A stretch of DNA of 57,690 nucleotides from JBELMB01 sp042088665 (GCA_042088665.1 JBELMB010000011.1:1-57690); one strand, 5' to 3'. Shown: positions 1-9,136, counted from the first letter of the stretch. The notes: generated by a model not told the origin, from the sequence alone. Program-made: numbers and translations.

Positions 1-366
1 GGCCTCCTGGATGGCCGCGAGATATTCCCGCCAGGCCCCCAGATCCCCGCCACCGCAAAAGTCCGGGCTGAGAAAGCATTCCGAATAGACCACGCCATTG
101 GCGGCGCTTTCCTCCAGCACCGCGGTGGTCAGCCGGGCAAAATCCTGCGGTGTCTTCAATACGGAACAGGCGGCCTCGTACACTTCGAGAAAGTGCCAGA
201 AGTCACGGTAAGCGTAACTGCCATCGGGTTTGAAGATCTCGCGCAGGTCGGTGTTTTTCTCCTGCGCGAGCCCACGGATGAACGCAGGTGGCGCCCCACC
301 TTCGAGATGCAGGTGCAGTTCGACCTTTGGCAGGTCGATCACCCGCGCCAGCTGTTCTTCGTCCAT
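1..366 (-). CDS. add: Adenosine deaminase, N-terminal part (cut by window edge)
   Basis: Hydrolytic deamination of adenosine/deoxyadenosine to inosine/deoxyinosine in purine salvage (cytosolic). The 122 visible residues hold the family signature PKVELHLHLEGG, in which H18 and H20 are the first two zinc ligands, followed by the expected ESAANGVVYSE segment. The rest of the enzyme (about 200 residues with the other metal and catalytic residues) lies left of base 1. The ATG shares one base with the deoB stop codon (TGATG), so the gene is translationally coupled as the fourth cistron of cdd-deoA-deoB-add. Identification is firm; integrity of the missing part cannot be judged. Confidence 0.93.
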   Translation of the reverse strand, partial: MDEEQLARVIDLPKVELHLHLEGGAPPAFIRGLAQEKNTDLREIFKPDGSYAYRDFWHFLEVYEAACSVLKTPQDFARLTTAVLEESAANGVVYSECFLSPDFCGGGDLGAWREYLAAIQEA

Positions 367-1574
367 CACAAGAATGAGGTCCCGGGCCCCGGGGCAGATA
401 TTCCCAAATGGGCGGCCACGGAGGCTGCCACATCAGCAAAGGCGACCTGCCCGATCTCGCCTGCGCCGCATCCGGCGACCAGCACCGGCACGCGTTCCCG
501 CGTGTGATCGGTGCCGACCCACGTGGGGTCATTGCCGTGATCCGCCGTCAAGAGCAAGAGGTCCCCCTCTTGCAACTGCGGCAAAAGCCGGCCCAGCGCT
601 GCATCGAACCATTCCAGATGGCGCGCGTAGCCAGAGACGTCCCGACGATGGCCATAGAGGCTGTCGAACTCGACGAAATTGGCAAAGGTCAGCGCGCCGT
701 CGGGTTGGTCTGCCATGGCGCGGGCGAGGTGTTCCATCAAGACCACGTCAGGCCCTTTGACCACGCTGTCGATGCCCGACATGGAAAAGATGTCACCGAT
801 CTTGCCGATGGCATGTACCTGCCCGCCTGCGTCCTGCACCCAGTTGGTCAGGATCGGTTCAGGCGGCGCGATAGCATAGTCGCTCCGGTTTGCGGTGCGC
901 CGAAAACTGCCGGGAGCGCCGACAAAAGGCCGCGCGATCACGCGCCCCACCTTCATCTTGTGCAAATGCGGCGCGAGTCGCGCGCAAAGATCCAGCAGCC
1001 GGTCGAGGCCGAAATGCGTCTCATGGGCGGCGATCTGGAACACGCTGTCGGCGGAGGTATAGCAGATGGGACATCCGGTCTCGAGATGGGCGGCGCCAAA
1101 GCGTTCGATCATCACCGTCCCGGAGCCATGGCATTTGCCTAGAATATCCGCAGTACCCGCGATCTCGCAGGTGAGGGCAATGACCTCTGGCGGAAAGGCC
1201 GGGTCCGCATCAGGAAAATAGTGCCAATCCCACGGCACCGGCACACCGGCGAGTTCCCAATGGCCCGAAGGCGTGTCTTTGCCACGGGAAACCTCGGTCG
1301 CAGCGCCCCAACGGCCCCGGAGGGACGCGGGGGACACCCCCGCGCTACGGCGGTCCTGCGCGATGTCGGCGGCCTGCCAAAGTCCCAGCGACGCGAGGTT
1401 GGGCAGCGCCAGCGGACCGCTCCGGCCCTGTTCTGCGGCACCGGCGGCGCAGGCCTCACGGATATGTCCCAGCGTATTGGCCCCGGTGTCCGGGACAGCA
1501 CCGTTGAAATAGGCATGGGCATCCGGCGCGCCGCCGATCCCGAGGGAATCGAGAACAACGACGAAAGCCCGCAT
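366..1574 (-). CDS. deoB: Phosphopentomutase
   Basis: Interconverts (deoxy)ribose 1-phosphate and 5-phosphate, passing sugar from nucleoside phosphorolysis to central metabolism. 402 aa, normal for the family. Visible motifs: N-terminal VVLDSLGIGG with metal-ligand D9, GKDTPSGHWE with the phosphorylated threonine at T101, and C-terminal TADHGND and GTDHTRE metal sites (alkaline phosphatase superfamily fold). Start overlaps the deoA stop (TGATG). Oddity: residues 76-83 (RSAGVSPA) are encoded by a REP palindrome lying in the variable stretch just before the active-site loop; the frame stays open and all motifs are present, so the enzyme is probably functional. Confidence 0.95.
   Translation of the reverse strand: MRAFVVVLDSLGIGGAPDAHAYFNGAVPDTGANTLGHIREACAAGAAEQGRSGPLALPNLASLGLWQAADIAQDRRSAGVSPASLRGRWGAATEVSRGKDTPSGHWELAGVPVPWDWHYFPDADPAFPPEVIALTCEIAGTADILGKCHGSGTVMIERFGAAHLETGCPICYTSADSVFQIAAHETHFGLDRLLDLCARLAPHLHKMKVGRVIARPFVGAPGSFRRTANRSDYAIAPPEPILTNWVQDAGGQVHAIGKIGDIFSMSGIDSVVKGPDVVLMEHLARAMADQPDGALTFANFVEFDSLYGHRRDVSGYARHLEWFDAALGRLLPQLQEGDLLLLTADHGNDPTWVGTDHTRERVPVLVAGCGAGEIGQVAFADVAASVAAHLGISAPGPGTSFL
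1326..1348 (-). repeat. REP element inside deoB
   Basis: On the minus strand this reads GTAG, then CGCGGGGG, a 3-nt loop TGT, then CCCCCGCG: a perfect 8-bp hairpin with the GTAG foot typical of RAYT-associated REPs. It matches the copies at 9137-9158, 22174-22195 and 22251-22272 apart from one extra G/C pair and a loop of 3 rather than 4 nt. It is read in frame as deoB residues 76-83. Confidence 0.8.
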
Positions 1575-2872
1575 CAGGCCACACGCTCCAGCACGAGGGG
1601 CGACATCGGGGCCGCGCAGTCCCGATCCGACAGCGTGATCGCCCGGATCACCGCCTGCTCCGCCACATCTGCCTGCGCTTCGCGCGCGGCATGGATGCGG
1701 GCGAGCGGCTGGCCAACGGCAATGTCCGTGCCAAGCGTCACCACGTCAGACAGCCCCACCGCCGGGTTCACGACGTCGGTCTCGACACGGCGACCACCGC
1801 CAAGATCGACCACGGCGAGGCCCAGCGCTTCGCCGTTTATGGCTGTGACAATTCCGGCCTGCGGCGCGGGCACTTCGCGGATTACCGGTGCCTCGGGCAA
1901 GAAGCGGCGCCAGTTCTCGACAAACCCCAATGGCCCGCCAAGCGCATAGACCATGCGCCCGAAACGTTCAGCTGCCGCGCCGTTGTCCAGCGCATCGGAC
2001 AGCCGCCTTGTGCCGTCGGTGATGCCTGCCGTGGCCAGCAGTTCGGCCCCCAACGCGATGCTCAGATCCCGGAGAGGACCGCCAGCCCCCGTCAGCACTT
2101 CCATCGCCTTGTCCACCTCCAGCGCATTGCCAAGCGACGAGACCAGCGGCTGGCTCATGTCGGTCAGCAAAGCGGTCGTCGGACAGCCCGCCGCATTGGC
2201 CGTGGAAACCAGCGCCTCTGCCAGCGCGCGCGCCTCGTCGCGGGACTTCATGAAGGCGCCGGAGCCGCATTTGACGTCCAGCACAAGCGCCTGAAGGCCC
2301 GCGGCCAGTTTCTTGGACAGGATCGAGCCGCAGATCAGGTCCAGGCTTTCGACCGTGGCCGTCACGTCGCGGATCGCATACAGCCGCTTGTCCGCGGGGG
2401 CGATGTCGGCATTGGCGCCCACGATGGCACAGCCGACCTCTGCGACCACGGCGCGCAAGCGGGCCTCGTCCACGGCAACGCTATAGCCCGGGATCGCTTC
2501 GAGCTTGTCGAGCGTTCCACCGGTGTGTCCCAGCCCGCGCCCCGAGATCATCGGCACGTAGACCCCGCAGGCCGCAAGCGCGGGCGTCAACACGAAACTG
2601 ACGCAATCCCCGACCCCGCCAGTGGAATGCTTGTCAATGACAGGCGCATCGAGATCCCAATCCAGAATCCGCCCTGAATCGCGCATCGCAAGGGTCAACG
2701 CCACGCGCCCTGCCACTGACAGACCGCGCAGACAGACGCCCATGGCAAAGGCCCCGCCCTGCGCCGCGCTGATCGACCCCTCCGCCAACCCTTGCGCAAA
2801 CCACGCCAGGGCGGCGGGTGCGGGTTCCTCGCCCCGGCGCAACTGGGCAATCACGCTGCGCGCGTCCATCAT
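1574..2872 (-). CDS. deoA: Thymidine phosphorylase
   Basis: Phosphorolysis of thymidine and deoxyuridine to the base plus 2-deoxyribose 1-phosphate, the substrate for DeoB encoded next. 432 aa, typical for DeoA. The glycosyltransferase family 3 signatures are clear: DKHSTGGVGD (phosphate/substrate loop), SGRGLGHTGGTLDKLEAIPGY, and VKCGSGAFMK. The start ATG overlaps the cdd stop by four bases (ATGA) and AGGACGG precedes it, so cdd-deoA-deoB-add is one transcript. No DeoR- or CytR-type regulator lies in the window. Confidence 0.95.
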   Translation of the reverse strand: MMDARSVIAQLRRGEEPAPAALAWFAQGLAEGSISAAQGGAFAMGVCLRGLSVAGRVALTLAMRDSGRILDWDLDAPVIDKHSTGGVGDCVSFVLTPALAACGVYVPMISGRGLGHTGGTLDKLEAIPGYSVAVDEARLRAVVAEVGCAIVGANADIAPADKRLYAIRDVTATVESLDLICGSILSKKLAAGLQALVLDVKCGSGAFMKSRDEARALAEALVSTANAAGCPTTALLTDMSQPLVSSLGNALEVDKAMEVLTGAGGPLRDLSIALGAELLATAGITDGTRRLSDALDNGAAAERFGRMVYALGGPLGFVENWRRFLPEAPVIREVPAPQAGIVTAINGEALGLAVVDLGGGRRVETDVVNPAVGLSDVVTLGTDIAVGQPLARIHAAREAQADVAEQAVIRAITLSDRDCAAPMSPLVLERVA

Positions 2873-3276
2873 GCGCCGTCCTGTTTGGCATGGGTCATAT
2901 GCGCCGAGGCAAAAGCCCCGGGCAGGAGATCGCCGACCGTCACGGTCCGCTCAGCGCCACCAACGGTGGCAAGCGTGACCGGCGTCTCTGGCGCTGCAAA
3001 TTCCATCAGCTTTTGCCGGCAACCGCCACAGGGGGGGACAGGCTGCGGGCTGTCGGCAATGACATAAACCGCGCGGATCTCTGTCTCGCCTGCGGCGACC
3101 ATCGCCGCGATGGCGCCCGCCTCCGCGCAGGTGCCCTCCGGGTAGGCGACATTCTCGACGTTGCACCCGACATGCACAGCACCGGAGGCGGTCTGGAGCG
3201 CGGCTCCGACCTTGAACTGCGAGTAGGGCACATAGGCATTCTCTCGCACGGCGCGTGCCGCGTCGGCCAATGTCAT
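2869..3276 (-). CDS. cdd: Cytidine deaminase
   Basis: Deaminates cytidine and deoxycytidine to uridine and deoxyuridine, which DeoA can then cleave. 135 aa, the homotetrameric short form. Zinc site residues are visible: TCAEAGAI (Cys ligand and catalytic Glu) and PCGGCRQ (two Cys ligands), after substrate-binding NVENVAYPEG. The start is supported by GGGAGACCGAT directly upstream. First gene of the salvage operon; its promoter lies in the 224-nt region shared with the divergent maeB. Confidence 0.94.
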   Translation of the reverse strand: MTLADAARAVRENAYVPYSQFKVGAALQTASGAVHVGCNVENVAYPEGTCAEAGAIAAMVAAGETEIRAVYVIADSPQPVPPCGGCRQKLMEFAAPETPVTLATVGGAERTVTVGDLLPGAFASAHMTHAKQDGA

Positions 3277-3463
3277 ATCGGTCTCCCTGATCTGGCCCGG
3301 ATCGTTGTCCGGTCAGAACATGTTGGGGAGCGAAAGGGCCATTTGCAACCCTTGACTGGACGTCGCCCGATGGCCCCGCTGCGACGTTGCGGCAGGGGAA
3401 AATGCTACCCAACCAGCGGTCAACCTGCTACGGCCCAAAGCGCCGAAACGCACCGACAGTGAT

Positions 3464-3483
3464 TTGGTTTAACGCTAAACCAA
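3464..3483. promoter_or_regulatory. Perfect inverted repeat upstream of maeB, candidate operator
   Basis: TTGGTTTA-ACGC-TAAACCAA, 8-bp arms around a 4-nt centre, ending 17 nt before the maeB ATG in the cdd/maeB divergent region. The symmetry with TTTA/TAAA half-sites and a CG-containing centre resembles LacI-type operators, but a short leader hairpin is also possible. Only the symmetry is seen; no regulator gene is adjacent. Confidence 0.45.
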
Positions 3484-3500
3484 CCCGGGAAAGACAGAGC

Positions 3501-5792
3501 ATGACCGACACGCCCTCCGACTCCGCCAAAGAGACGCTGCGCCAGGCAGCGCTGTTTTACCACGAGAACCCAAAGCCCGGAAAACTGGAAGTCCGCGCCA
3601 CCAAACCGCTGGCGAATGGCCGCGACCTGTCGCGCGCCTATAGCCCCGGGGTGGCCGAGGCCTGCCTTGAAATCAAGGCGGATCCATCGACGGCCGCGCG
3701 CTACACGACCCGCGGCAACCTGGTGGCCGTGGTCTCGAACGGCACGGCGGTCCTTGGCCTTGGCAACATCGGCGCACTGGCCTCCAAGCCGGTGATGGAG
3801 GGCAAGGCGGTCCTGTTCAAGAAGTTCGCCAACATCGACTGTTTCGACATCGAAGTGGACGAACCGGACCCCGAAAAGCTCGCCAATATCGTTTGCGCGC
3901 TGGAACCGACCTTTGGTGCGATCAATCTCGAAGACATCAAGGCGCCCGATTGCTTTATCGTTGAACGGATCTGCCGCGAACGCATGAAGATCCCGGTCTT
4001 TCACGACGACCAGCACGGAACGGCCATCGTCGTCGGCGCAGCCGCGACAAACGCGCTGCACGTGGCGAACAAGCGGTTCGATGAGATCAAGGTTGTCTCG
4101 ACCGGTGGTGGCGCGGCGGGGATTGCCTGCCTCAACATGCTGCTGAAACTGGGTGTAAAGCGCGAAAACGTCTGGCTGTGCGACATCAACGGGCTGGTTT
4201 ACGAGGGCCGCGCCGTGGACATGAACCCGGAAAAGGCCGCCTTTGCGCAGGCCACCGACCTGCGCACGCTGGACGATGTGATCGGGGGCGCCGATCTCTT
4301 TCTGGGCCTGTCCGGCCCGGGTGTGCTGAAGCCTGAGATGGCGGCGAGGATGTCGGACACACCGATCATCTTTGGCCTCGCCAATCCCACGCCAGAGATC
4401 ATGCCCGATGAGGCGCGCGCGGTGAAGCCAGATGCCATCATCGCCACGGGCCGGTCGGATTTCCCCAACCAGGTCAACAACGTGCTGTGTTTTCCGTTCA
4501 TCTTTCGCGGGGCGCTGGACGTGGGCGCGACCGAGATAAACGACGCCATGCAGGTCGCCTGCGTCGAGGGCATCGCCGCGCTGGCCCGCGCCACCACCTC
4601 GGCAGAGGCCGCGGCAGCCTATCGCGGGGAACAACTGACTTTTGGCGCGGATTACCTGATCCCGAAGCCCTTTGACCCACGACTTTCCGGCGTCGTCAGC
4701 ACCGCCGTGGCACAGGCCGCGATGGAGACTGGTGTCGCGACACGCCCGCTGGACGACCTCGACGCCTATCGCGCCCGGCTCAACGCCTCGGTCTACAAAT
4801 CCGCGCTGCTGATGCGCCCAGTGTTCCAGGCGGCGGCAACGGCAGCCCGGCGCATTGTCTTTGCCGAGGGCGAGGACGAGCGCGTGCTGCGCGCCGCGCA
4901 GGCCATCCTTGAGGAAACCACCGAAACACCGATTCTCATCGGCCGGCCCGAAGTGATCCAGACCCGCTGCGAACGGCTGGGGCTGGAGATCCGGCCTGAG
5001 CGCGATTTCAACATCGTGAACCCGGAAAACGACCCCCGGTACCGGGACTATTGGGGCACTTATCACCAGCTGATGGCGCGTCGCGGCGTCACGCCGGACA
5101 TTGCACGGGCCATCATGCGCACGAACACGACAGCCATCGGCGCCATCATGGTGCACCGCGACGAGGCTGACAGCCTGATCTGCGGCACCTTTGGCGAGTT
5201 CCGCTGGCATCTGAACTACATCCGGCAGGTGCTGGGCACACCGCAGCACCATCCGCAGGGCGCGCTGTCGCTGATGATCCTCGAAGACGGGCCGCTGTTC
5301 ATTGCCGACACCCATGTGCGCCAACGCCCCTCGCCCGAAGAACTTGCGGAAACCGCGATTGGCGCCGCGCGCCATGTGCGCCGCTTTGGTCTGGAACCCA
5401 ACATCGCCTTCTGTTCCCAAAGCTCCTTTGGAAACGAGGCCGAAGGGTCCGGCAAACGGCTGCGCGAGGCGCTCGCACTGCTGGACGAGAAGGAACGCGA
5501 CTTCTGTTACGAGGGCGAGATGAACGTCGATGCCGCCCTCGACCCGGAGCTGCGCGAACGGCTGTTTCCCGGCAACCGGATGAAGGGTGCCGCCAACGTG
5601 CTGATCTTTGGCCATGCGGACGCGGCCTCTGCGACGCGCAACATCCTGAAAGTAAAGGCGGGCGGGCTCGAAGTCGGACCTGTTCTCATGGGAATGGGCA
5701 ACCGCGCGCACATCGTCACCCCATCCATTTCGGCCCGTGGATTGCTGAATATGGCGGCTATCGCGGGCACGCCGGTGCAGGCCTATAGCTAG
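3501..5792 (+). CDS. maeB: NADP-dependent malic enzyme with phosphotransacetylase-like domain
   Basis: Oxidative decarboxylation of malate to pyruvate with NADP+, an anaplerotic/NADPH-generating step. 763 aa, the usual hybrid size. Residues 1 to about 430 are malic enzyme (SRAYSPGVAEACLEI, GNGTAVLGLGNIGALASKPVMEGKA split across the NAD-binding region, FHDDQHGTA); about 440-763 is a phosphate acetyltransferase-like domain (RIVFAEGEDERVLRAA, GTPQHHPQGALSLM), which in this family is regulatory rather than catalytic. The open frame begins earlier, but the family N-terminus and position place the ATG at 3501, just after the inverted repeat at 3464-3483. Confidence 0.93.
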   Translation: MTDTPSDSAKETLRQAALFYHENPKPGKLEVRATKPLANGRDLSRAYSPGVAEACLEIKADPSTAARYTTRGNLVAVVSNGTAVLGLGNIGALASKPVMEGKAVLFKKFANIDCFDIEVDEPDPEKLANIVCALEPTFGAINLEDIKAPDCFIVERICRERMKIPVFHDDQHGTAIVVGAAATNALHVANKRFDEIKVVSTGGGAAGIACLNMLLKLGVKRENVWLCDINGLVYEGRAVDMNPEKAAFAQATDLRTLDDVIGGADLFLGLSGPGVLKPEMAARMSDTPIIFGLANPTPEIMPDEARAVKPDAIIATGRSDFPNQVNNVLCFPFIFRGALDVGATEINDAMQVACVEGIAALARATTSAEAAAAYRGEQLTFGADYLIPKPFDPRLSGVVSTAVAQAAMETGVATRPLDDLDAYRARLNASVYKSALLMRPVFQAAATAARRIVFAEGEDERVLRAAQAILEETTETPILIGRPEVIQTRCERLGLEIRPERDFNIVNPENDPRYRDYWGTYHQLMARRGVTPDIARAIMRTNTTAIGAIMVHRDEADSLICGTFGEFRWHLNYIRQVLGTPQHHPQGALSLMILEDGPLFIADTHVRQRPSPEELAETAIGAARHVRRFGLEPNIAFCSQSSFGNEAEGSGKRLREALALLDEKERDFCYEGEMNVDAALDPELRERLFPGNRMKGAANVLIFGHADAASATRNILKVKAGGLEVGPVLMGMGNRAHIVTPSISARGLLNMAAIAGTPVQAYS

Positions 5793-5823
5793 TCTGGCGC
5801 GCGCGGATCCCCTGCGGCAAGCG

Positions 5824-6729
5824 CTATTCGGGCGGCGCGGGCACCAGGGTGTCGTCGTCGAGAACGTAGACCCGCTCGCAGGGCGGCGCGTTGCGGCGTC
5901 CACAAAGTGACCCCTGCAGGGAAAGGCGCACGGCCCCCGCGGCCTCCGGCGTCACGTCCCTGACGGCGTTCTGAAAGACCCGCAGGTAGCCGCCTTCCGG
6001 CAGCGCCTGCCAGAGCGATGTCAGGCACCCGGCCGGACCGCACACCATGTCTTCGGCGGTGGAACAGGCCAGCAAGCCGTGGTTCACCCGAAGGTCCAGC
6101 GGCGCCGCGCCATCAAGGTCAATGGACTCGGCATACCCCTCGACCTCGGCAACTTGACCGTCCAACGCCGCGCAGGCCTCGACCATGTCGCCAAGTATCT
6201 CGCTTGCGGGGTCCTGAGACAGGCGTTCGGAACGCTCCTGTCCTGCGAAATCCGGCAGGTCGCAGACAGCTTCCAGCGCCTCGATGGAGACGCGCGACCC
6301 GGTCAAGCTGAACCGCCAACGCACCGGAGGTTGTTCATCGTTTTCCCAATAGCGCAGGTCCATGCGGGCACCCGCCTTGAGACGGTCCAATCCAGCCAGA
6401 TGCGCTTTGGTCACCGGCGCCGCGAAGCCACTGTCCGTCGCAGAAAACTGCATCGGGGACAAGACACGCGCGCCGACGAACACCTGCACTTCGAAATCGG
6501 GACCCGGCAGGGACAGCCCCTCGCCTTCGGCTTGCAAGGTAAACTGCATGGGTGTCCCTGCTGTGCAAGCCATTCCAAAACAAAGCGTCTGACCATTTCG
6601 GGACCGCTGTCCGTCTGTACAGACCTGCACGCTTTGCGCTGTGTCTTCTGGCGCGACATCTGCCTGCCATTCAGCCTGCGCAAGGCCCGGCCCCAAGATT
6701 GCGATCAGCGCCAGCACACATGTCCGCAT
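5824..6729 (-). CDS. Secreted protein of unknown function
   Basis: 301 aa; I do not recognise a family. It begins with a Sec-type signal peptide (MRTCVLALIAILGPGLAQA, cleavage probably after AQA). The mature part is acidic and Cys-containing (at least eight cysteines, several in pairs such as DGQ...CFGMAC and CGPAGC), suggesting disulfides in the periplasm. The frame is open far upstream, but start 6729 is chosen because it gives the signal peptide and follows AAAGGAAACGCAG. Monocistronic, convergent with maeB (31-nt gap) and divergent from prpE. Confidence 0.75.
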   Translation of the reverse strand: MRTCVLALIAILGPGLAQAEWQADVAPEDTAQSVQVCTDGQRSRNGQTLCFGMACTAGTPMQFTLQAEGEGLSLPGPDFEVQVFVGARVLSPMQFSATDSGFAAPVTKAHLAGLDRLKAGARMDLRYWENDEQPPVRWRFSLTGSRVSIEALEAVCDLPDFAGQERSERLSQDPASEILGDMVEACAALDGQVAEVEGYAESIDLDGAAPLDLRVNHGLLACSTAEDMVCGPAGCLTSLWQALPEGGYLRVFQNAVRDVTPEAAGAVRLSLQGSLCGRRNAPPCERVYVLDDDTLVPAPPE

Positions 6730-6928
6730 CTGCGTTTCCTTTTTTCTGCTCGTCCCGGCAGGACGCCACGCGGCGCGCGGGAGGTCAAGCATCCTTGCCG
6801 CGACCACTGCACACGTCAGCGTGACCCTGCCCTGCAAACCGGTCCGGCGCGCGCGCTGAACGGGGCCCAAAGGGCGTGACAACAGCGAGTCGCGGCCTCT
6901 GCGCCCCTCGCCAAGGATGATCCGCAAA

Positions 6929-7030
6929 TATGCGAACCAAGTTTGCAAACTCTGATCGTCATCAAATATCGCTGCAACATTCCGGCGGGTTTGCAAATCT
7001 TTGCAGGCCATGACGGGCTGCATTCGCAAA
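6929..7030. promoter_or_regulatory. TTTGCAAA half-site cluster upstream of prpE
   Basis: Within the 399-nt region between the secreted-protein gene and prpE: TTTGCAAA at 6942-6949 and 6990-6997 (exact), with near matches TATGCGAA at 6929-6936, TTTGCAGG at 7000-7007 and TTCGCAAA at 7023-7030. In Rhodobacter sphaeroides, the short-chain fatty acyl-CoA regulator PccR recognises paired TTTGCAAA sites at propionate genes. By analogy these are probable sites for such a regulator; no ScfR gene is in the window. Nothing else is recognisable in 6730-7128. Confidence 0.6.
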
Positions 7031-7128
7031 CCCGCTGCGGTAACTTGTCCTGACAAGCGCCAACAGGCTTGCCTGCCCCACCAGCGCACGCCTAAGCCCT
7101 GTCCCCAAGGACAAGAGAGGAGATCATC

Positions 7129-9021
7129 ATGGGCTACAACGATGTTTACGAGGCGTGGCAAGCGGACCCGGAAGCATTCTGGATGCAGGCCGCAGAGGCG
7201 ATCGACTGGACGCGGAAACCCACGAAGGCGCTCTCTGACCTCGGCGATGACATGTATGAATGGTTCGCCGATGGCATGACGAACACCTGCTGGAACGCCG
7301 TGGACCGCCACGTCGAGGCCGGCCGTGGCGAGCAGACCGCAATCATCTACGACAGCCCGATCACCCAGACCAAGCGGGAGATATCCTACGTCGAACTGCG
7401 CAACCGCGTTGCAAGCCTCGCCGGGGCGCTGCGTGCCAAGGGCATCGAGAAGGGCGACCGCGTCATTATCTACATGCCGATGATCCCCGAAGCGCTGGAG
7501 GCCATGCTGGCCTGTACTCGCCTCGGTGCTGTACATTCGGTGGTTTTTGGCGGTTTTGCCTCCAGCGAGTTGGCCGTGCGGATCGACGACGCCAAACCCA
7601 AGGCGATCATTGCCGCCTCCTGCGGCGTGGAACCGGGGCGCGTGGTCCACTACAAACCCTTGCTCGACGGCGCTGTCGAGATGTCAGAGCACAAGCCTGA
7701 CTTCTGCGTGATCTTTCAGCGGGAGCAGGAAGTGGCTGAGCTGATCCCGGGCCGCGACGTGAACTGGCATGGGTTTCAGTATGGTGTGCAGCCCGCGGAC
7801 TGCGTGCCGGTAGAAGGCAACCACCCGGCCTACATTCTTTACACTTCGGGCACGACGGGCCAACCCAAGGGCGTTATTCGCCCCACGGGCGGCCACATGG
7901 TCGCACTGAATTGGACGATGAAGAACCTCTACAACGTGGATCCCGGAGAGGTCTTCTGGGCCGCATCCGATGTGGGCTGGGTTGTGGGCCATTCCTACAT
8001 CACCTACGGGCCGCTGATTCACGGCAACACGACCGTTGTCTTTGAGGGCAAGCCCGTCGGGACGCCGGACGCGGGCACCTTCTGGCGGGTGATTTCCGAG
8101 CATGACGTCAAGTGTTTCTTCACCGCCCCCACTGCGTTTCGTGCAGTGAAGCGCGAGGATTCAAAGGGCGAATACATCGGCAAGTATGATCTGAGCGGCC
8201 TGCGCTCGGTGTTCCTCGCGGGGGAGCGGGCCGATCCGGACACCATCAAATGGGCGCAGGACATGCTGAAGGTTCCCGTGGTCGACCATTGGTGGCAGAC
8301 CGAGACCGGCTTTTGCATCGCCGGAAACCCGCTTGGGATCGAGGAACTCCCGACAAAGCTGGGTTCTCCGGCAAAGCCCATGCCGGGCTATGACGTGCAG
8401 ATCCTTGATGAAGGTGGCAACCCGGTTGGCCCTGACACGCTGGGCGCCATCGCGATCAAGCTGCCGCTGCCACCCGGCACCTTGCCGACCCTGTGGAACG
8501 CAGAAGCGCGATTCAAGAAGAGCTACCTGACCACTTTCCCGGGCTGGTACGAAACCGGCGATGCGGGCATGAAGGATGCGGATGGCTATCTCTACATCAT
8601 GGCGCGCACCGATGACGTGATCAACGTGGCGGGCCACCGGCTGTCCACGGGCGGCATGGAAGAGGTGCTGGCCGGACACCCGGATGTCGCGGAATGCGCC
8701 GTGATCGGCGTGACAGACCAGCTCAAGGGACAGTTGCCGCTGGGGTTCGTCTGCCTGAACGCTGGCACCAACCGTCCGCACGACGAGATCGTCCAGGAAT
8801 GCGTCAAGCTGGTCCGGGAAAAGATCGGCCCGGTGGCCGCCTTCAAACTGGCCTGCGTGGTGGATCGTCTGCCCAAGACCCGTTCCGGCAAGATCCTGCG
8901 CGCCACGATGGTGAAGATTGCGGACAGCGAAAGCTTCAAGATGCCCGCGACCATCGATGATCCCGCCATCCTGGATGAGATCAAGAACGCATTGCAGCAG
9001 CTCGGCTACGCCAAGGACTGA
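7129..9021 (+). CDS. prpE: Propionyl-CoA synthetase (acetyl-CoA synthetase-like)
   Basis: Activates propionate with ATP and CoA via an acyl-adenylate, feeding the methylmalonyl-CoA route common in Rhodobacterales. 630 aa, matching PrpE rather than the 650-aa Acs. Motifs: P-loop YTSGTTGQPKG, WWQTETG core, YETGDAG, and C-terminal PKTRSGKILR with catalytic K588; the run VVFGGFASSELAVRIDDAKP is characteristic of PrpE. ATG follows AAGAGAGGAGATCATC, a strong ribosome site. Single gene, probably propionate-responsive through the TTTGCAAA cluster upstream. Confidence 0.9.
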   Translation: MGYNDVYEAWQADPEAFWMQAAEAIDWTRKPTKALSDLGDDMYEWFADGMTNTCWNAVDRHVEAGRGEQTAIIYDSPITQTKREISYVELRNRVASLAGALRAKGIEKGDRVIIYMPMIPEALEAMLACTRLGAVHSVVFGGFASSELAVRIDDAKPKAIIAASCGVEPGRVVHYKPLLDGAVEMSEHKPDFCVIFQREQEVAELIPGRDVNWHGFQYGVQPADCVPVEGNHPAYILYTSGTTGQPKGVIRPTGGHMVALNWTMKNLYNVDPGEVFWAASDVGWVVGHSYITYGPLIHGNTTVVFEGKPVGTPDAGTFWRVISEHDVKCFFTAPTAFRAVKREDSKGEYIGKYDLSGLRSVFLAGERADPDTIKWAQDMLKVPVVDHWWQTETGFCIAGNPLGIEELPTKLGSPAKPMPGYDVQILDEGGNPVGPDTLGAIAIKLPLPPGTLPTLWNAEARFKKSYLTTFPGWYETGDAGMKDADGYLYIMARTDDVINVAGHRLSTGGMEEVLAGHPDVAECAVIGVTDQLKGQLPLGFVCLNAGTNRPHDEIVQECVKLVREKIGPVAAFKLACVVDRLPKTRSGKILRATMVKIADSESFKMPATIDDPAILDEIKNALQQLGYAKD

Positions 9022-9023
9022 CA

Positions 9024-9051
9024 CCCCGCGCCGGGATCAAAGGGCGCGGGG
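9024..9051. terminator. Hairpin after prpE
   Basis: CCCCGCGCC (9024-9032) pairs with GGCGCGGGG (9043-9051) around a 10-nt loop, starting three bases after the prpE stop. No T-tract follows, so it may be a processing or weak terminator hairpin. Confidence 0.55.
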
Positions 9052-9136
9052 GCGGCAAGGCAGCGACCACGTCCTGACTGTCACAGGATGCGCGCCATGA
9101 CGGGCGACCCGCCGCGCGCAAACACGAACAACAGGT

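Noticed and set aside
3420..5903. 827-aa open frame on the minus strand opposite maeB
   Set aside because: Antisense shadow of a well-conserved maeB; no family motifs and typical GC-rich codon-complement composition.
7129..9021. Acetyl-CoA synthetase acs
   Set aside because: Length and the FGGFASSELAVRIDDAKP block fit PrpE better than Acs.
9024..9051. Additional REP element after prpE
   Set aside because: Same GC-rich stem bases but no GTAG foot and a 10-nt loop; better read as a gene-end hairpin.
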